In this document: positions 17,541 to 28,585 of the stretch, piece after piece
Numbering within the stretch: position 1 is the stretch's first letter
Layout: each line of letters opens with the position of its first letter
Origin: Hyphomonas sp.
GTDB taxonomy: Bacteria; Pseudomonadota; Alphaproteobacteria; Caulobacterales; Hyphomonadaceae
Assembly (NCBI RefSeq): GCF_018402285.1
Contig: NZ_JAGYJH010000004.1
Coordinates: 124,001 to 188,000, forward strand
Direction: 5' to 3'
DNA length: 64,000 bases
The notes under the pieces: generated by a model
What the model saw: only the letters and a program-made list of their open reading frames with translations
Databases searched by the model: none
What the model was told of the DNA's origin: nothing
Translations under genes and position numbers: made by a program

Positions 17541-18859
17541 GCGCAGCATTTGAAGTCAATTTCGATGGGCTGATCGGCCCGAGCCACAATTATGGCGGTC
17601 TGTCGGATGGCAATCTGGCCAGTTCGAAGAATGCCGGCGATGTGTCCAATCCCCGTGAAGGCGCGGTGCAGGGCCTGGAAAAGATGCGCTTGCTGGTGCG
17701 CGCGGGGCTTGTCCAGGGCGTGCTGCCGCCCCTGCACCGTCCCAATTTCGATCTTCTGGTCTCCGCGGGTTTCAAAGGCTCGGATGACGGCATTATCGAG
17801 GCGGCCGGCAGGCAGGCGCCGCGCCTGTTGAAAGCGGCCTATTCGGCGAGCAGCATGTGGACTGCCAACGCGGCCACCGTTTCGCCCTCAGCCGACACCG
17901 ACGACGGATTGTTGCATTTTACCGCCGCCAACCTGTCGACCATGCTTCACCGCAGTCTGGAACATCCTGATACGACAGCAACCCTCCTTTCCCTGTTCGC
18001 GAGCGATCAGCGCTTTGCGGTGCACGGCGCACTTCCTGCGCATCCGGACTTTTCAGACGAAGGCGCGGCAAATCATGTCCGTCTTTGTGCAGAGCATGGT
18101 GGTAAAGGCGTCGAACTATTCGTTTATGGACGTGATGCCGGTGAGGCAATGGCTGGGTTCCCCGCCCGTCAGACGCGCCTTGCATCGGAATCCATAGCGC
18201 GCGCCCATGGCCTTGATCCGGCCTGCACGGTTTTTGCCCGGCAATCCGCCCGGGCGATCGCGGCAGGCGCGTTTCACAACGATGTCGTCTGTGTTGGCGC
18301 GCTTGATACCTTGTTCTTCCATGAAGCGGCTTTCGAGGATACGTCTGGCACAATCAACACTCTGCGCCGGGCAGCTGCCGGTCTGTTCGAGCTCAGGCCC
18401 GTTATGGTTCCGGAGGCAGAAGTCCCCCTTCAGGATGCAATCAGATCCTATCTCTTCAACTCTCAGCTGCTTCAGTTTCCGGGAGAAGACAGGCTTGTCC
18501 TCGTCGCGCCGATGGAGGCGCAGGAAGTAACATCAACCCGAAAATTCTGTGAGCAGATGGTCGCTGGAAACGGCCCGATCGGGCGCGTGGAGTATGTCGA
18601 CGTGCGCCAGTCCATGCGCAATGGGGGTGGTCCGGCGTGCCTGCGTCTTCGCGTGGTGATGACGGAAGATGAACTGGCCGAGTGCCATCCCGGCGTCATT
18701 CTTGATGAAGCGCTGATTGACGAGTTGCAGGGTGCAATCCGCAAGACCTATCGCGACCGGCTCTCGCCCGCAGACCTGGCAGACCCTGCCTTTGCGGATG
18801 AGTGCCGCCTGGCGCGCGAGGAGCTGCTCCGCATCCTGGGCCTTGAGGACATTGCATGA
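17537..18859 (+). CDS. astB: N-succinylarginine dihydrolase AstB
   Basis: 440-residue enzyme of the guanidine-modifying superfamily that converts succinylarginine to succinylornithine, CO2 and two ammonia. The N-terminal EVNFDGLIGPSHNYGGLS is the family hallmark; catalytic His is in AGAFHNDVVCVG and catalytic Cys in GGGPACLRLRVV. Length matches AstB (about 445). Overlaps by 4 nt on both sides. Confidence 0.96.
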   Translation: MSAAFEVNFDGLIGPSHNYGGLSDGNLASSKNAGDVSNPREGAVQGLEKMRLLVRAGLVQGVLPPLHRPNFDLLVSAGFKGSDDGIIEAAGRQAPRLLKAAYSASSMWTANAATVSPSADTDDGLLHFTAANLSTMLHRSLEHPDTTATLLSLFASDQRFAVHGALPAHPDFSDEGAANHVRLCAEHGGKGVELFVYGRDAGEAMAGFPARQTRLASESIARAHGLDPACTVFARQSARAIAAGAFHNDVVCVGALDTLFFHEAAFEDTSGTINTLRRAAAGLFELRPVMVPEAEVPLQDAIRSYLFNSQLLQFPGEDRLVLVAPMEAQEVTSTRKFCEQMVAGNGPIGRVEYVDVRQSMRNGGGPACLRLRVVMTEDELAECHPGVILDEALIDELQGAIRKTYRDRLSPADLADPAFADECRLAREELLRILGLEDIA

Positions 18860-19506
18860 TACGTGTCTACGACTATTGGCGCTCTTCGGCGGCTTACCGG
18901 GTGCGCATAGCGCTGAACCTCAAGGGCGCTGATTACAGCCTCGTGCCGGTAAACATCCTCGGAGGCGTGGATGAGCAGCTTACGGACGAATACCGAAACC
19001 TGAATCCGCAGATGAGGGTTCCTTCCCTTGAAGCAGACGGACGGATCTCCGGGCAATCCATGGCTATCATCGAGTGGATCGAAGAAACCCTTCCGGGACC
19101 GGCGTTGCTGCCCAGTGATCCGTGGGCGCGGTTGCAGGCGCGGGCGTTTTCCGATGTGGTCGCGTGCGACATTCACCCTCTCAACAATCTCAGTCCGCTG
19201 GCCTATCTGCGCAAGGAATTCGGCGCTGATGAGGCGGCCATTTCCCGCTGGTACGGCGAATGGATCGTGCGGGGCTTCCGCGCCCTGGAGGAGATGGCGC
19301 AGGCCTCTGCCGGTGAGACCTTCCTCTTCGGGGATACGCCTGGCATCGCAGAGATCGCGCTGATCCCGCAAATGGCCAATGCCAGGCGGTTCAAGGTCGA
19401 GCTGGACGCTTTTCCGCGGCTTTTGGCGGTCGATGCTGCCTGCCGGGCGCTTGAGGCTTTCGTCCGCGCGGCGCCCGAAAACCAGGCCGCCGCGAAGACC
19501 GGTTAG
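18856..19506 (+). CDS. maiA: Maleylacetoacetate isomerase / zeta-class glutathione S-transferase
   Basis: 216-residue zeta GST. The thioredoxin-like N domain contains the signature RSSAAYRVRIALNLKG with the Ser-Ser glutathione site, and GQSMAIIEWIEE follows. Family members isomerise maleylacetoacetate in tyrosine breakdown; the partner enzymes (HmgA, Fah) are not in the window, so the substrate here is uncertain. Last gene of the AST operon (4-nt overlap). Its TAG stop overlaps the stop of the opposite-strand gene. Confidence 0.85.
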   Translation: MIRVYDYWRSSAAYRVRIALNLKGADYSLVPVNILGGVDEQLTDEYRNLNPQMRVPSLEADGRISGQSMAIIEWIEETLPGPALLPSDPWARLQARAFSDVVACDIHPLNNLSPLAYLRKEFGADEAAISRWYGEWIVRGFRALEEMAQASAGETFLFGDTPGIAEIALIPQMANARRFKVELDAFPRLLAVDAACRALEAFVRAAPENQAAAKTG

Positions 19507-20234
19507 TCGTCCGTCTGGCCGGGGCGGCGGATGTCGATGATGTCGACTTCTTCCAGATCGCCCAGCGGCTCTGCCAGCTTGGGCGCGCTTTCACCCAGCC
19601 AGTCTGCAAACCCGTCCACGACAGCGCCCCCAACCGGGCCTTCACCGTCGATAATCCATTCGCCGTCCGTGCGCTTGATCTCGACAGACGCGGCGCAGAC
19701 TTCACCGGCACCGAACCTGTCAGAGCACACACTCGCCGGGTTCACGCCGGGTGCAAACCCCGCCTCCTGACCTTCCAGCAACAGCAAGCCGCCAAACCGG
19801 GCACGGACCATTCCGTCGGTGTTGATCACCGGAACGGCGCTGGCGGGCAGAGGCTGGTTGCTGGCGATCACGAAGGCGCGGCCATTATTGCTGGTCTCAA
19901 GATACTGCTGCAGCGCGCTGGCAGCGTCGTCGGCAAAATTCGGCGCGCGCAGCTTTGGCGCATAGACCGGGCCGATGGCGCCGAGCGCAGCAGCAAACTC
20001 TGCAGGATCGCGGCGTGTGTCCACCGTCAGCTGGATCACATCAATCGCCCAGCCTTCTTCCCAGACCGCTGGCGGTTGTTCTGCGGGCCGCGCGTCCCAG
20101 CTTTCGGTCAGGGTATAGTCGTAAGGATCGACCGGAACGGGTTCGGGCGCGGGCCGTGACGTGATCATCCAGGCAGCAATCCCGCCGGCAACAAGTGCCC
20201 CGGCGCCCAGTCCAATCAAAACAAACTTATTCAT
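19503..20234 (-). CDS. Hypothetical membrane-anchored protein
   Basis: 243 residues, not recognised. One N-terminal hydrophobic segment (FVLIGLGAGALVAGGIAAWMI, written as residues 4-24) probably anchors it in the inner membrane, followed by a proline-rich stretch and an acidic soluble domain, most likely periplasmic. Two cysteines (in ASVCSD and GEVCAAS) are close enough to form a disulfide. The DNA composition matches its neighbours. It ends tail to tail with maiA, sharing bases of both stop codons. Function unknown. Confidence 0.7.
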   Translation of the reverse strand: MNKFVLIGLGAGALVAGGIAAWMITSRPAPEPVPVDPYDYTLTESWDARPAEQPPAVWEEGWAIDVIQLTVDTRRDPAEFAAALGAIGPVYAPKLRAPNFADDAASALQQYLETSNNGRAFVIASNQPLPASAVPVINTDGMVRARFGGLLLLEGQEAGFAPGVNPASVCSDRFGAGEVCAASVEIKRTDGEWIIDGEGPVGGAVVDGFADWLGESAPKLAEPLGDLEEVDIIDIRRPGQTDD

Positions 20235-20248
20235 CGCTTCCTCGCACT

Positions 20249-20620
20249 TTAGCGGGCTGCGGTTCGAAGTCCCGAATAGCCCGGCTGGTCGACAGACAAT
20301 TGGTCAATTGTGGTCGATTTTAGGTGGGTCAACAGGCCTGGCGTGCCGAGGTCAACCCGGCCAACCTGGATTTCTTCACATAGCTGGCAGTTGAGCTTGC
20401 CGACATCTGCCTCGTGCGACTTCAGAAGCGCCTGCAGGCGGTCGCGCTCGCGGGCCTCTGCAGCCGGGCGCAGCTCCATCTCACGCAGCACGGTGGCAAG
20501 CGCGTTTGAGGCGACGCGGGCGTGGAACGCGGCGTGGCCCTGCAGCTGGACCATCGCGGTCTTGTCGAGGAAGGACTTGACCGCTTCGATCAGTTCCTTG
20601 GCGGAGGGGGCGTCATGCAT
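20249..20620 (-). CDS. DUF6285-like small protein
   Basis: About 123 residues if started at the ATG at 20620; an upstream in-frame ATG at 20638 would add six. Predicted mostly helical, with HDAPSAKELIEAVKSFL at the N terminus and a basic middle, resembling the DUF6285 family that often follows APH-type kinases near acyl-CoA dehydrogenases. It overlaps the end of the upstream kinase gene by 8 nt, so the two are probably translated together. Biochemical role unknown. Confidence 0.68.
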   Translation of the reverse strand: MHDAPSAKELIEAVKSFLDKTAMVQLQGHAAFHARVASNALATVLREMELRPAAEARERDRLQALLKSHEADVGKLNCQLCEEIQVGRVDLGTPGLLTHLKSTTIDQLSVDQPGYSGLRTAAR

Positions 20621-21623
20621 GGCGTCCAAGTCCCTCAAACAGGTTGATGAGATCGATCTCGTTTTCCGACACGCGCCGGCCGATGGCAGCGCGCTCGACG
20701 CTTGGGTCGGCGCCGGTCTTGAAGGCGCCGTACATGGTCATGCACATGACACCCCATTTCAGGCTGCCCATGATCTCCCACCAGTCGATGTCGGCCGGGC
20801 GATAGCGGGCGCCACCTGCGGCGGCATAGGCGTCCAGGAGTTCATCGAGTTGGCCGAAGCCTCCGACACGGTTCTCGGTCTGGCCAAAGCGCCAGGAATT
20901 GACGCAGAGCCAGGCGATGTCCTCGCGGGGATCGCCGATATGGGCGAGTTCCCAGTCGAGCACGGCCCCGAGGCCGTTGGCATCCACGATCAGGTTCCCC
21001 AGCCGAAAATCGCCGTGGACGAGCACCGGCGGGGCAGGCTCGGGCGCGTTTGCTTTCAGCCAGGCGAAGGCGAGTTCAAAGACAGGGCGCGGCAGATCAA
21101 ACTCGCGGTAGACCGCCTCGTATTTGTCGATCTGGTTGCGGCCAAGGCTTGTCGGCAGGCCGGGCAGGCCTTGCAGCGGCACCGAATGAATGCCGGCAAG
21201 CGCTTCGCCGCAGTGCCGGGTGAGCCGGGTCCGGGCGATCTCATACTCCGCATCGCGCAGGATCTTGCGGCCAAGGGTTTCTCCCTCGATCCGCTTCATG
21301 ATGAAGGCCTCGCCCAGAGCGCTGCCCGGCGCCGAGACATGGCGCACGCCGGGTACGCGCACACCGGCCTTGCCCGTCGCGCCCAGCAAAGCGGCTTCGG
21401 TGGCGAGGGTGACGGCTTCAGAAGCGCGCGGCGCAGAAATGCCGCCCGGCGCCCTCCGGAGGATCAGCGCCTCGCCCTTGTCACCCGCCTCGACTTCAAA
21501 GGCCCAGGTTTCCTGGCTGGCACCGCCAGAAAGACGCCGCACGCCCGTAATCGCTGCGCCTGCGCCATAATGCTCACTGGCCCAGTCAGTCAGGGCCTTT
21601 TCTATGTCGGTCACGGTTCCCAT
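20613..21623 (-). CDS. Phosphotransferase family protein (APH/ACAD10-like)
   Basis: 336-residue aminoglycoside-phosphotransferase-fold kinase. The catalytic loop VLVHGDFRLGNLIVD and the metal-binding VLDWELAHIGDPREDIAW are intact. N-terminal ITGVRRLSGGASQETWAF resembles the nucleotide-binding loop. Such proteins are often linked to acyl-CoA dehydrogenases in fatty-acid or hydroxy-acid breakdown, not to antibiotic resistance; no dehydrogenase is adjacent here. The ATG at 21623 (MGTVTDIEKAL) is preferred over the upstream 21659. Confidence 0.83.
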   Translation of the reverse strand: MGTVTDIEKALTDWASEHYGAGAAITGVRRLSGGASQETWAFEVEAGDKGEALILRRAPGGISAPRASEAVTLATEAALLGATGKAGVRVPGVRHVSAPGSALGEAFIMKRIEGETLGRKILRDAEYEIARTRLTRHCGEALAGIHSVPLQGLPGLPTSLGRNQIDKYEAVYREFDLPRPVFELAFAWLKANAPEPAPPVLVHGDFRLGNLIVDANGLGAVLDWELAHIGDPREDIAWLCVNSWRFGQTENRVGGFGQLDELLDAYAAAGGARYRPADIDWWEIMGSLKWGVMCMTMYGAFKTGADPSVERAAIGRRVSENEIDLINLFEGLGRHA

Positions 21624-21701
21624 CTTCGCCACAATTGCGCGGAAGAAGAACCGCGCCAAGCGGTAACGCTGAGGAAGGCCGCAGCGGCAGAGGGGCAGAT
21701 A

Positions 21702-22415
21702 ATGTCAGAGAACGAAAAGCCGGACTATGGCATGGTGGTGGTGACTGTGCCGCCAAAGCCGGGGCTTTTCGCCTGGCTGCGGGCCCGGTTTGTTGCCGGC
21801 ATGCTCATCGCCCTGCCGATGGTGGCAACTTTTGCGATCCTCGATTTTCTGATCAACCTGATCGACAGCTGGGTGGTGCCCATCCTTCCTGCAGGGCTGC
21901 GGCCGGAGACTTATCTCGACTATGCCGTTCCCGGTTTCGGCCTGATCATCCTGCTGGTCTTTCTTACGCTGCTCGGCGCCGTGGCGACAAATTTTCTCGG
22001 CAAGTACCTCGTCGATGTGACCGACAGGGTCATGGCGCGGGTGCCGGTCGTGCGGTCGATCTATTCCGTTTTCAAGCAGATACGGGACGTCTTCCAGACT
22101 GGCAGTACGGGGCAATTCCGTGAAGTGGTCATGGTCGAGTATCCCAAGGAGGGCAGCTGGTGCATCGCTTTCGTAACGGCCAAGGTAAAGGGGGAGTTGG
22201 AAGCCAAGCTGGGTAGCGATTATCTCGGCGTGTTCGTGCCAACCACACCGAACCCAACCAGCGGCTTCCTGATTTATCTGCCTGAATCCAAAATGATACG
22301 GCTCGACATGTCCCTTGAGGACGCTGCCAAGGCGATCATCTCCAACGGCCTTGTTCTGCCTGAATGGGAGCCGCCGCGTGAGCCGCTCCCGCCAAATTCC
22401 AATCCCGCAAAGTAA
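21702..22415 (+). CDS. DUF502 family membrane protein
   Basis: 237-residue inner-membrane protein of the DUF502 family. Two hydrophobic segments are visible (about residues 27-55 and 70-100), followed by the conserved VPVVRSIYSVFKQIRDVF and a cytoplasmic beta-rich region ending LVLPEWEPPREPLPP. The ATG at 21702 follows GAGGGGC. The longer frame back to 20310 is only antisense to the kinase. In alphaproteobacteria this gene commonly stands beside recG, as here (6 nt between stops). Function unknown. Confidence 0.88.
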   Translation: MSENEKPDYGMVVVTVPPKPGLFAWLRARFVAGMLIALPMVATFAILDFLINLIDSWVVPILPAGLRPETYLDYAVPGFGLIILLVFLTLLGAVATNFLGKYLVDVTDRVMARVPVVRSIYSVFKQIRDVFQTGSTGQFREVVMVEYPKEGSWCIAFVTAKVKGELEAKLGSDYLGVFVPTTPNPTSGFLIYLPESKMIRLDMSLEDAAKAIISNGLVLPEWEPPREPLPPNSNPAK

Positions 22416-22421
22416 AGTCGT

Positions 22422-24500
22422 TCAGGAGCCGGTCTCGGCGCCCTGCGCAACGCGCGGGGTGAGCAGCTCGCGGGCGAGGCGCAGGGATTGCCAGCGCTCG
22501 CCCTTGCGCTCGGGATCGCCCGTCAGAACCGCTTCGGCATCCTTCCGCGCGATCTCCAGAAGGGCGGCATGTCTGGCGAGGTCGATGATGCGATACTCGG
22601 TCATGCCCGCCTGGCGTAGGCCCAGGATGTCGCCCGCGCCGCGCAGGCGGAAATCGGCTTCGGCGATTTCAAATCCGTCTTCGGTGCGCCGGAGCGTGTC
22701 GAGGCGTTCGCGCGCCGTTTCTCCAAGCGGCGGTCGATACAGCAGCAGGCAGAAAGACGGCTTGTCGCCGCGCCCGACACGGCCCCGCAACTGGTGGAGT
22801 TGGGCGAGGCCAAACCCTTCAGCCCGTTCAATCACCATGATGGTCGCTTCGGGCACATCGACGCCGACTTCGATGACGGTAGTGGCCACGAGGATACGGG
22901 TCTTGCCAGTGCGGAAATCTTCCAGCGCTCCGTCCTTTTCCGCCGGTTTCAGGCGGCCATGAACGAGGCCGGCCTTTACCTGCAATTCGTCTTCCAGTGC
23001 GGCATGGCGGGCCACGGCGGACGAATCGTCTTCCTCGACATCGACGCGCGGGCACACCCAGAAAGCCCGCTCGCCCCGCTTGAGGGCGCGGCCGATGGCT
23101 TCGATGACGTCTTCCAGCCGCGAGTCCGGCACGGCGCGGGTTTCCACCGGTTTGCGGCCTGGTGGCTTTTCGTCGAGGATCGACACATCGAGGTCGCCGT
23201 GAACGGCCTGGGCCAGCGTGCGCGGGATGGGCGTGGCGCTCATCACCAGCATGTGGGGATTTTCCGATTTCCCGGCGAGTTTCATCCGGTCAGAAACGCC
23301 GAAGCGGTGCTGCTCATCGACGATGATCAGGCCGAGATTGCGGAAGCTGACCGTGTCCTGAAAGAGGGCGTGGGTTCCGGCAACGATCTGGATCGAGCCG
23401 TCGGCGAGGCCCATCAATGTGCTTTCCCGGGCGCTGCCCCGGTCGCGACCTGAAAGCGCGGCAACGGTGTAGCCCAGCGGCGAGAGGAGGGTGTCGAGCG
23501 TATCGAACTGCTGGCGGGCGAGCACTTCGGTTGGCGCCATGAAGGCTGACTGGAAGCCGGCGGCTGCCGCCTCGACCGCAGCGAAGGCGGCCACCAGCGT
23601 CTTGCCTGCGCCGACATCACCCTGCAGCAGGCGGCGCATGGGATAGCCGCGTGCAACGTCAGAGCTGATGTCGGCAGCGGCGCGCATCTGGGCGCCGGTC
23701 GGGCGATAGGGCAGCGTGTCGATCAGGCGGTTCACCGCGCTCGGCGGGGCCTTGATGACCGGCGCCGGGCGCTGGCGGCGGGCGGCCTGAGCAAGGGCAA
23801 AGGCCGTTTCGCGGGCAAGAGCTTCATCATAGGCGAGCCGCTCCCGTGCCAGGGCGAAGCGGTCTTCGTCATAGGCCTGTGGATCATGCAGCCAGCCCAG
23901 CGCATCCTTGAAGGCGGGCCAGCCTTTCTGCGTCACCAGGTGGCGGTCAGCCCATTCGGGCAGGTCGCCTGGGACTTTTTGAAGGGCCTGAACGGCGAGG
24001 GTGTGGACCCGGCGATTGGTGAGGCCGGCAGAGAGGGCATAGATCGGCTCCACGGCAGGCGGGGCCTCGCCCTTGGCGGGGTCCAGAACGAAGTCGGGAT
24101 GGGTGATCTGGCGCTCGCCGCGATACTCCTCGACACGGCCCGAGACGATCCGGGTGGCGCCGACCGGGAACTGCGATTTCATCCAGCGCGGGTCGGCGCG
24201 GAAATAGGAGAGGGTTAAAAAGCCCGTTGAATCAACGAGTTGGACGCGGTGAGGGGACCTGTCATTGAAGGGTTGGTGATAGGCATGGACCTCGCCCTTC
24301 ACAGTGACGATCTCGCCGGGCACCGTCTCCTCGAAGCTTTCCCGGACCCGCCGGTCAAGCCAGCGGCCGGGCAGGTGGAGGAGCAGGTCCCAAATAGTGT
24401 TGCCGCCCACCAGCTTCTGCAGCAGGGGCGTCAGTTTCGGCCCGACGCCGGTAAGCGTCTCAAGGCCGGCAAACAGCGGAAAGAGTCGCTCGTCTCGCAT
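22422..24500 (-). CDS. recG: ATP-dependent DNA helicase RecG
   Basis: 692-residue superfamily 2 helicase that remodels stalled forks and Holliday junctions. The N-terminal wedge domain begins LFAGLETLTGVGPKL; Walker A is GDVGAGKTLVAAFA, motif II VDEQHRFG, motif III SATPIPRT, motif VI QLRGRVGRG, and the C-terminal RGAGDILGLRQAG segment is diagnostic. Full length for the family. Confidence 0.97.
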   Translation of the reverse strand: MRDERLFPLFAGLETLTGVGPKLTPLLQKLVGGNTIWDLLLHLPGRWLDRRVRESFEETVPGEIVTVKGEVHAYHQPFNDRSPHRVQLVDSTGFLTLSYFRADPRWMKSQFPVGATRIVSGRVEEYRGERQITHPDFVLDPAKGEAPPAVEPIYALSAGLTNRRVHTLAVQALQKVPGDLPEWADRHLVTQKGWPAFKDALGWLHDPQAYDEDRFALARERLAYDEALARETAFALAQAARRQRPAPVIKAPPSAVNRLIDTLPYRPTGAQMRAAADISSDVARGYPMRRLLQGDVGAGKTLVAAFAAVEAAAAGFQSAFMAPTEVLARQQFDTLDTLLSPLGYTVAALSGRDRGSARESTLMGLADGSIQIVAGTHALFQDTVSFRNLGLIIVDEQHRFGVSDRMKLAGKSENPHMLVMSATPIPRTLAQAVHGDLDVSILDEKPPGRKPVETRAVPDSRLEDVIEAIGRALKRGERAFWVCPRVDVEEDDSSAVARHAALEDELQVKAGLVHGRLKPAEKDGALEDFRTGKTRILVATTVIEVGVDVPEATIMVIERAEGFGLAQLHQLRGRVGRGDKPSFCLLLYRPPLGETARERLDTLRRTEDGFEIAEADFRLRGAGDILGLRQAGMTEYRIIDLARHAALLEIARKDAEAVLTGDPERKGERWQSLRLARELLTPRVAQGAETGS

Positions 24501-24649
24501 CGTCGCGCGAGTTTAGGCGGCGGCGGCGCGCGGAACAATCTGCCGCGCTTCAATTGCCTTTGGGGCGACACGAAACTAGTTGGGTACCGCCAGGCCAATT
24601 CCGTGAATAAGGGCCTTAAAAATTCCGACCGCCCTGCACCGGGGCGGCA

Positions 24650-24686
24650 AGAAACTCCAGAAAACTCCAACGCCGTTGGAGTTTCT
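24650..24686 (+). promoter_or_regulatory. Competing hairpins upstream of sdhE
   Basis: AAACTCCA occurs twice (24652-24659 and 24662-24669). One arm TTGGAGTTTCT (24676-24686) can pair either with the near copy (9 bp, AAACTCCAA, 5-nt loop) or with the far copy (10 bp, AGAAACTCCA). A GC-rich hairpin CCGCCC/GGGCGG (24629-24647) lies just before. The structure sits 28 nt ahead of the chosen sdhE start. Two mutually exclusive stems suggest a leader switch, but no T run or ligand site is seen. Confidence 0.45.
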
Positions 24687-24714
24687 GGCCGAAATGAACA
24701 GGACCAGATCCCTC

Positions 24715-24978
24715 ATGGACGATTCCCGCCGCAGCAAACTGAAATTCCGCGCCTGGCGCCGGGGCTTTCGCGAACTCGACCTTCTGATGGGCAGTTTCGC
24801 CGACGAGACCCTGGCGTGCATGAACGAGGAAAGCCTCGACGAGTTCGAGCGGCTGCTGGACATTCCGGACTGGGAAATCTTCGCCTGGCTTGTGGGGCAG
24901 GAGGCAGTGCCTGAGAAACATAAAGGGCCGGTGCTGGACCAGCTGATCGGCTTCCGCTACGCCCCCCGGGGTGGCTGA
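24715..24978 (+). CDS. sdhE: FAD assembly factor SdhE (succinate dehydrogenase)
   Basis: 87-residue SdhE/Sdh5 family protein that assists covalent flavinylation of succinate dehydrogenase. The RGxxE signature is present in RAWRRGFRELDLLMGSFAD, and DIPDWEIFAWLVG follows. Three in-frame starts exist: TTG 24676 (inside a hairpin), ATG 24694 and ATG 24715; the last fits the family N terminus and has AGGA upstream. mfd starts 34 nt downstream, a common alphaproteobacterial order. Confidence 0.88.
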   Translation: MDDSRRSKLKFRAWRRGFRELDLLMGSFADETLACMNEESLDEFERLLDIPDWEIFAWLVGQEAVPEKHKGPVLDQLIGFRYAPRGG

Positions 24979-24991
24979 CCACACCGGGGGG
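24962..24991 (+). promoter_or_regulatory. Stem-loop holding the sdhE stop codon
   Basis: A 13-bp stem with one mismatch joins 24962-24974 to 24979-24991; the 4-nt loop CTGA contains the sdhE TGA. It is followed by CCACCAAAAAAC, with no T run, and ends 21 nt before the mfd ATG. It may slow ribosomes, protect the sdhE mRNA or modulate mfd translation. Confidence 0.5.
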
Positions 24992-25012
24992 CCACCAAAA
25001 AACGAGATAACC

Positions 25013-28573
<3,561 letters not shown>

Positions 28574-28585
28574 GCGCCTGGCCGC

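Noticed and set aside
20613-21623. Aminoglycoside resistance gene
   Set aside because: The fold is shared, but the context (DUF6285) and sequence features fit metabolic APH-like kinases.
20310-21701. Long open frame on the plus strand joined to the DUF502 gene
   Set aside because: The first 464 codons are antisense to the APH-type kinase and DUF6285 genes and show no family features; the real start is ATG 21702.
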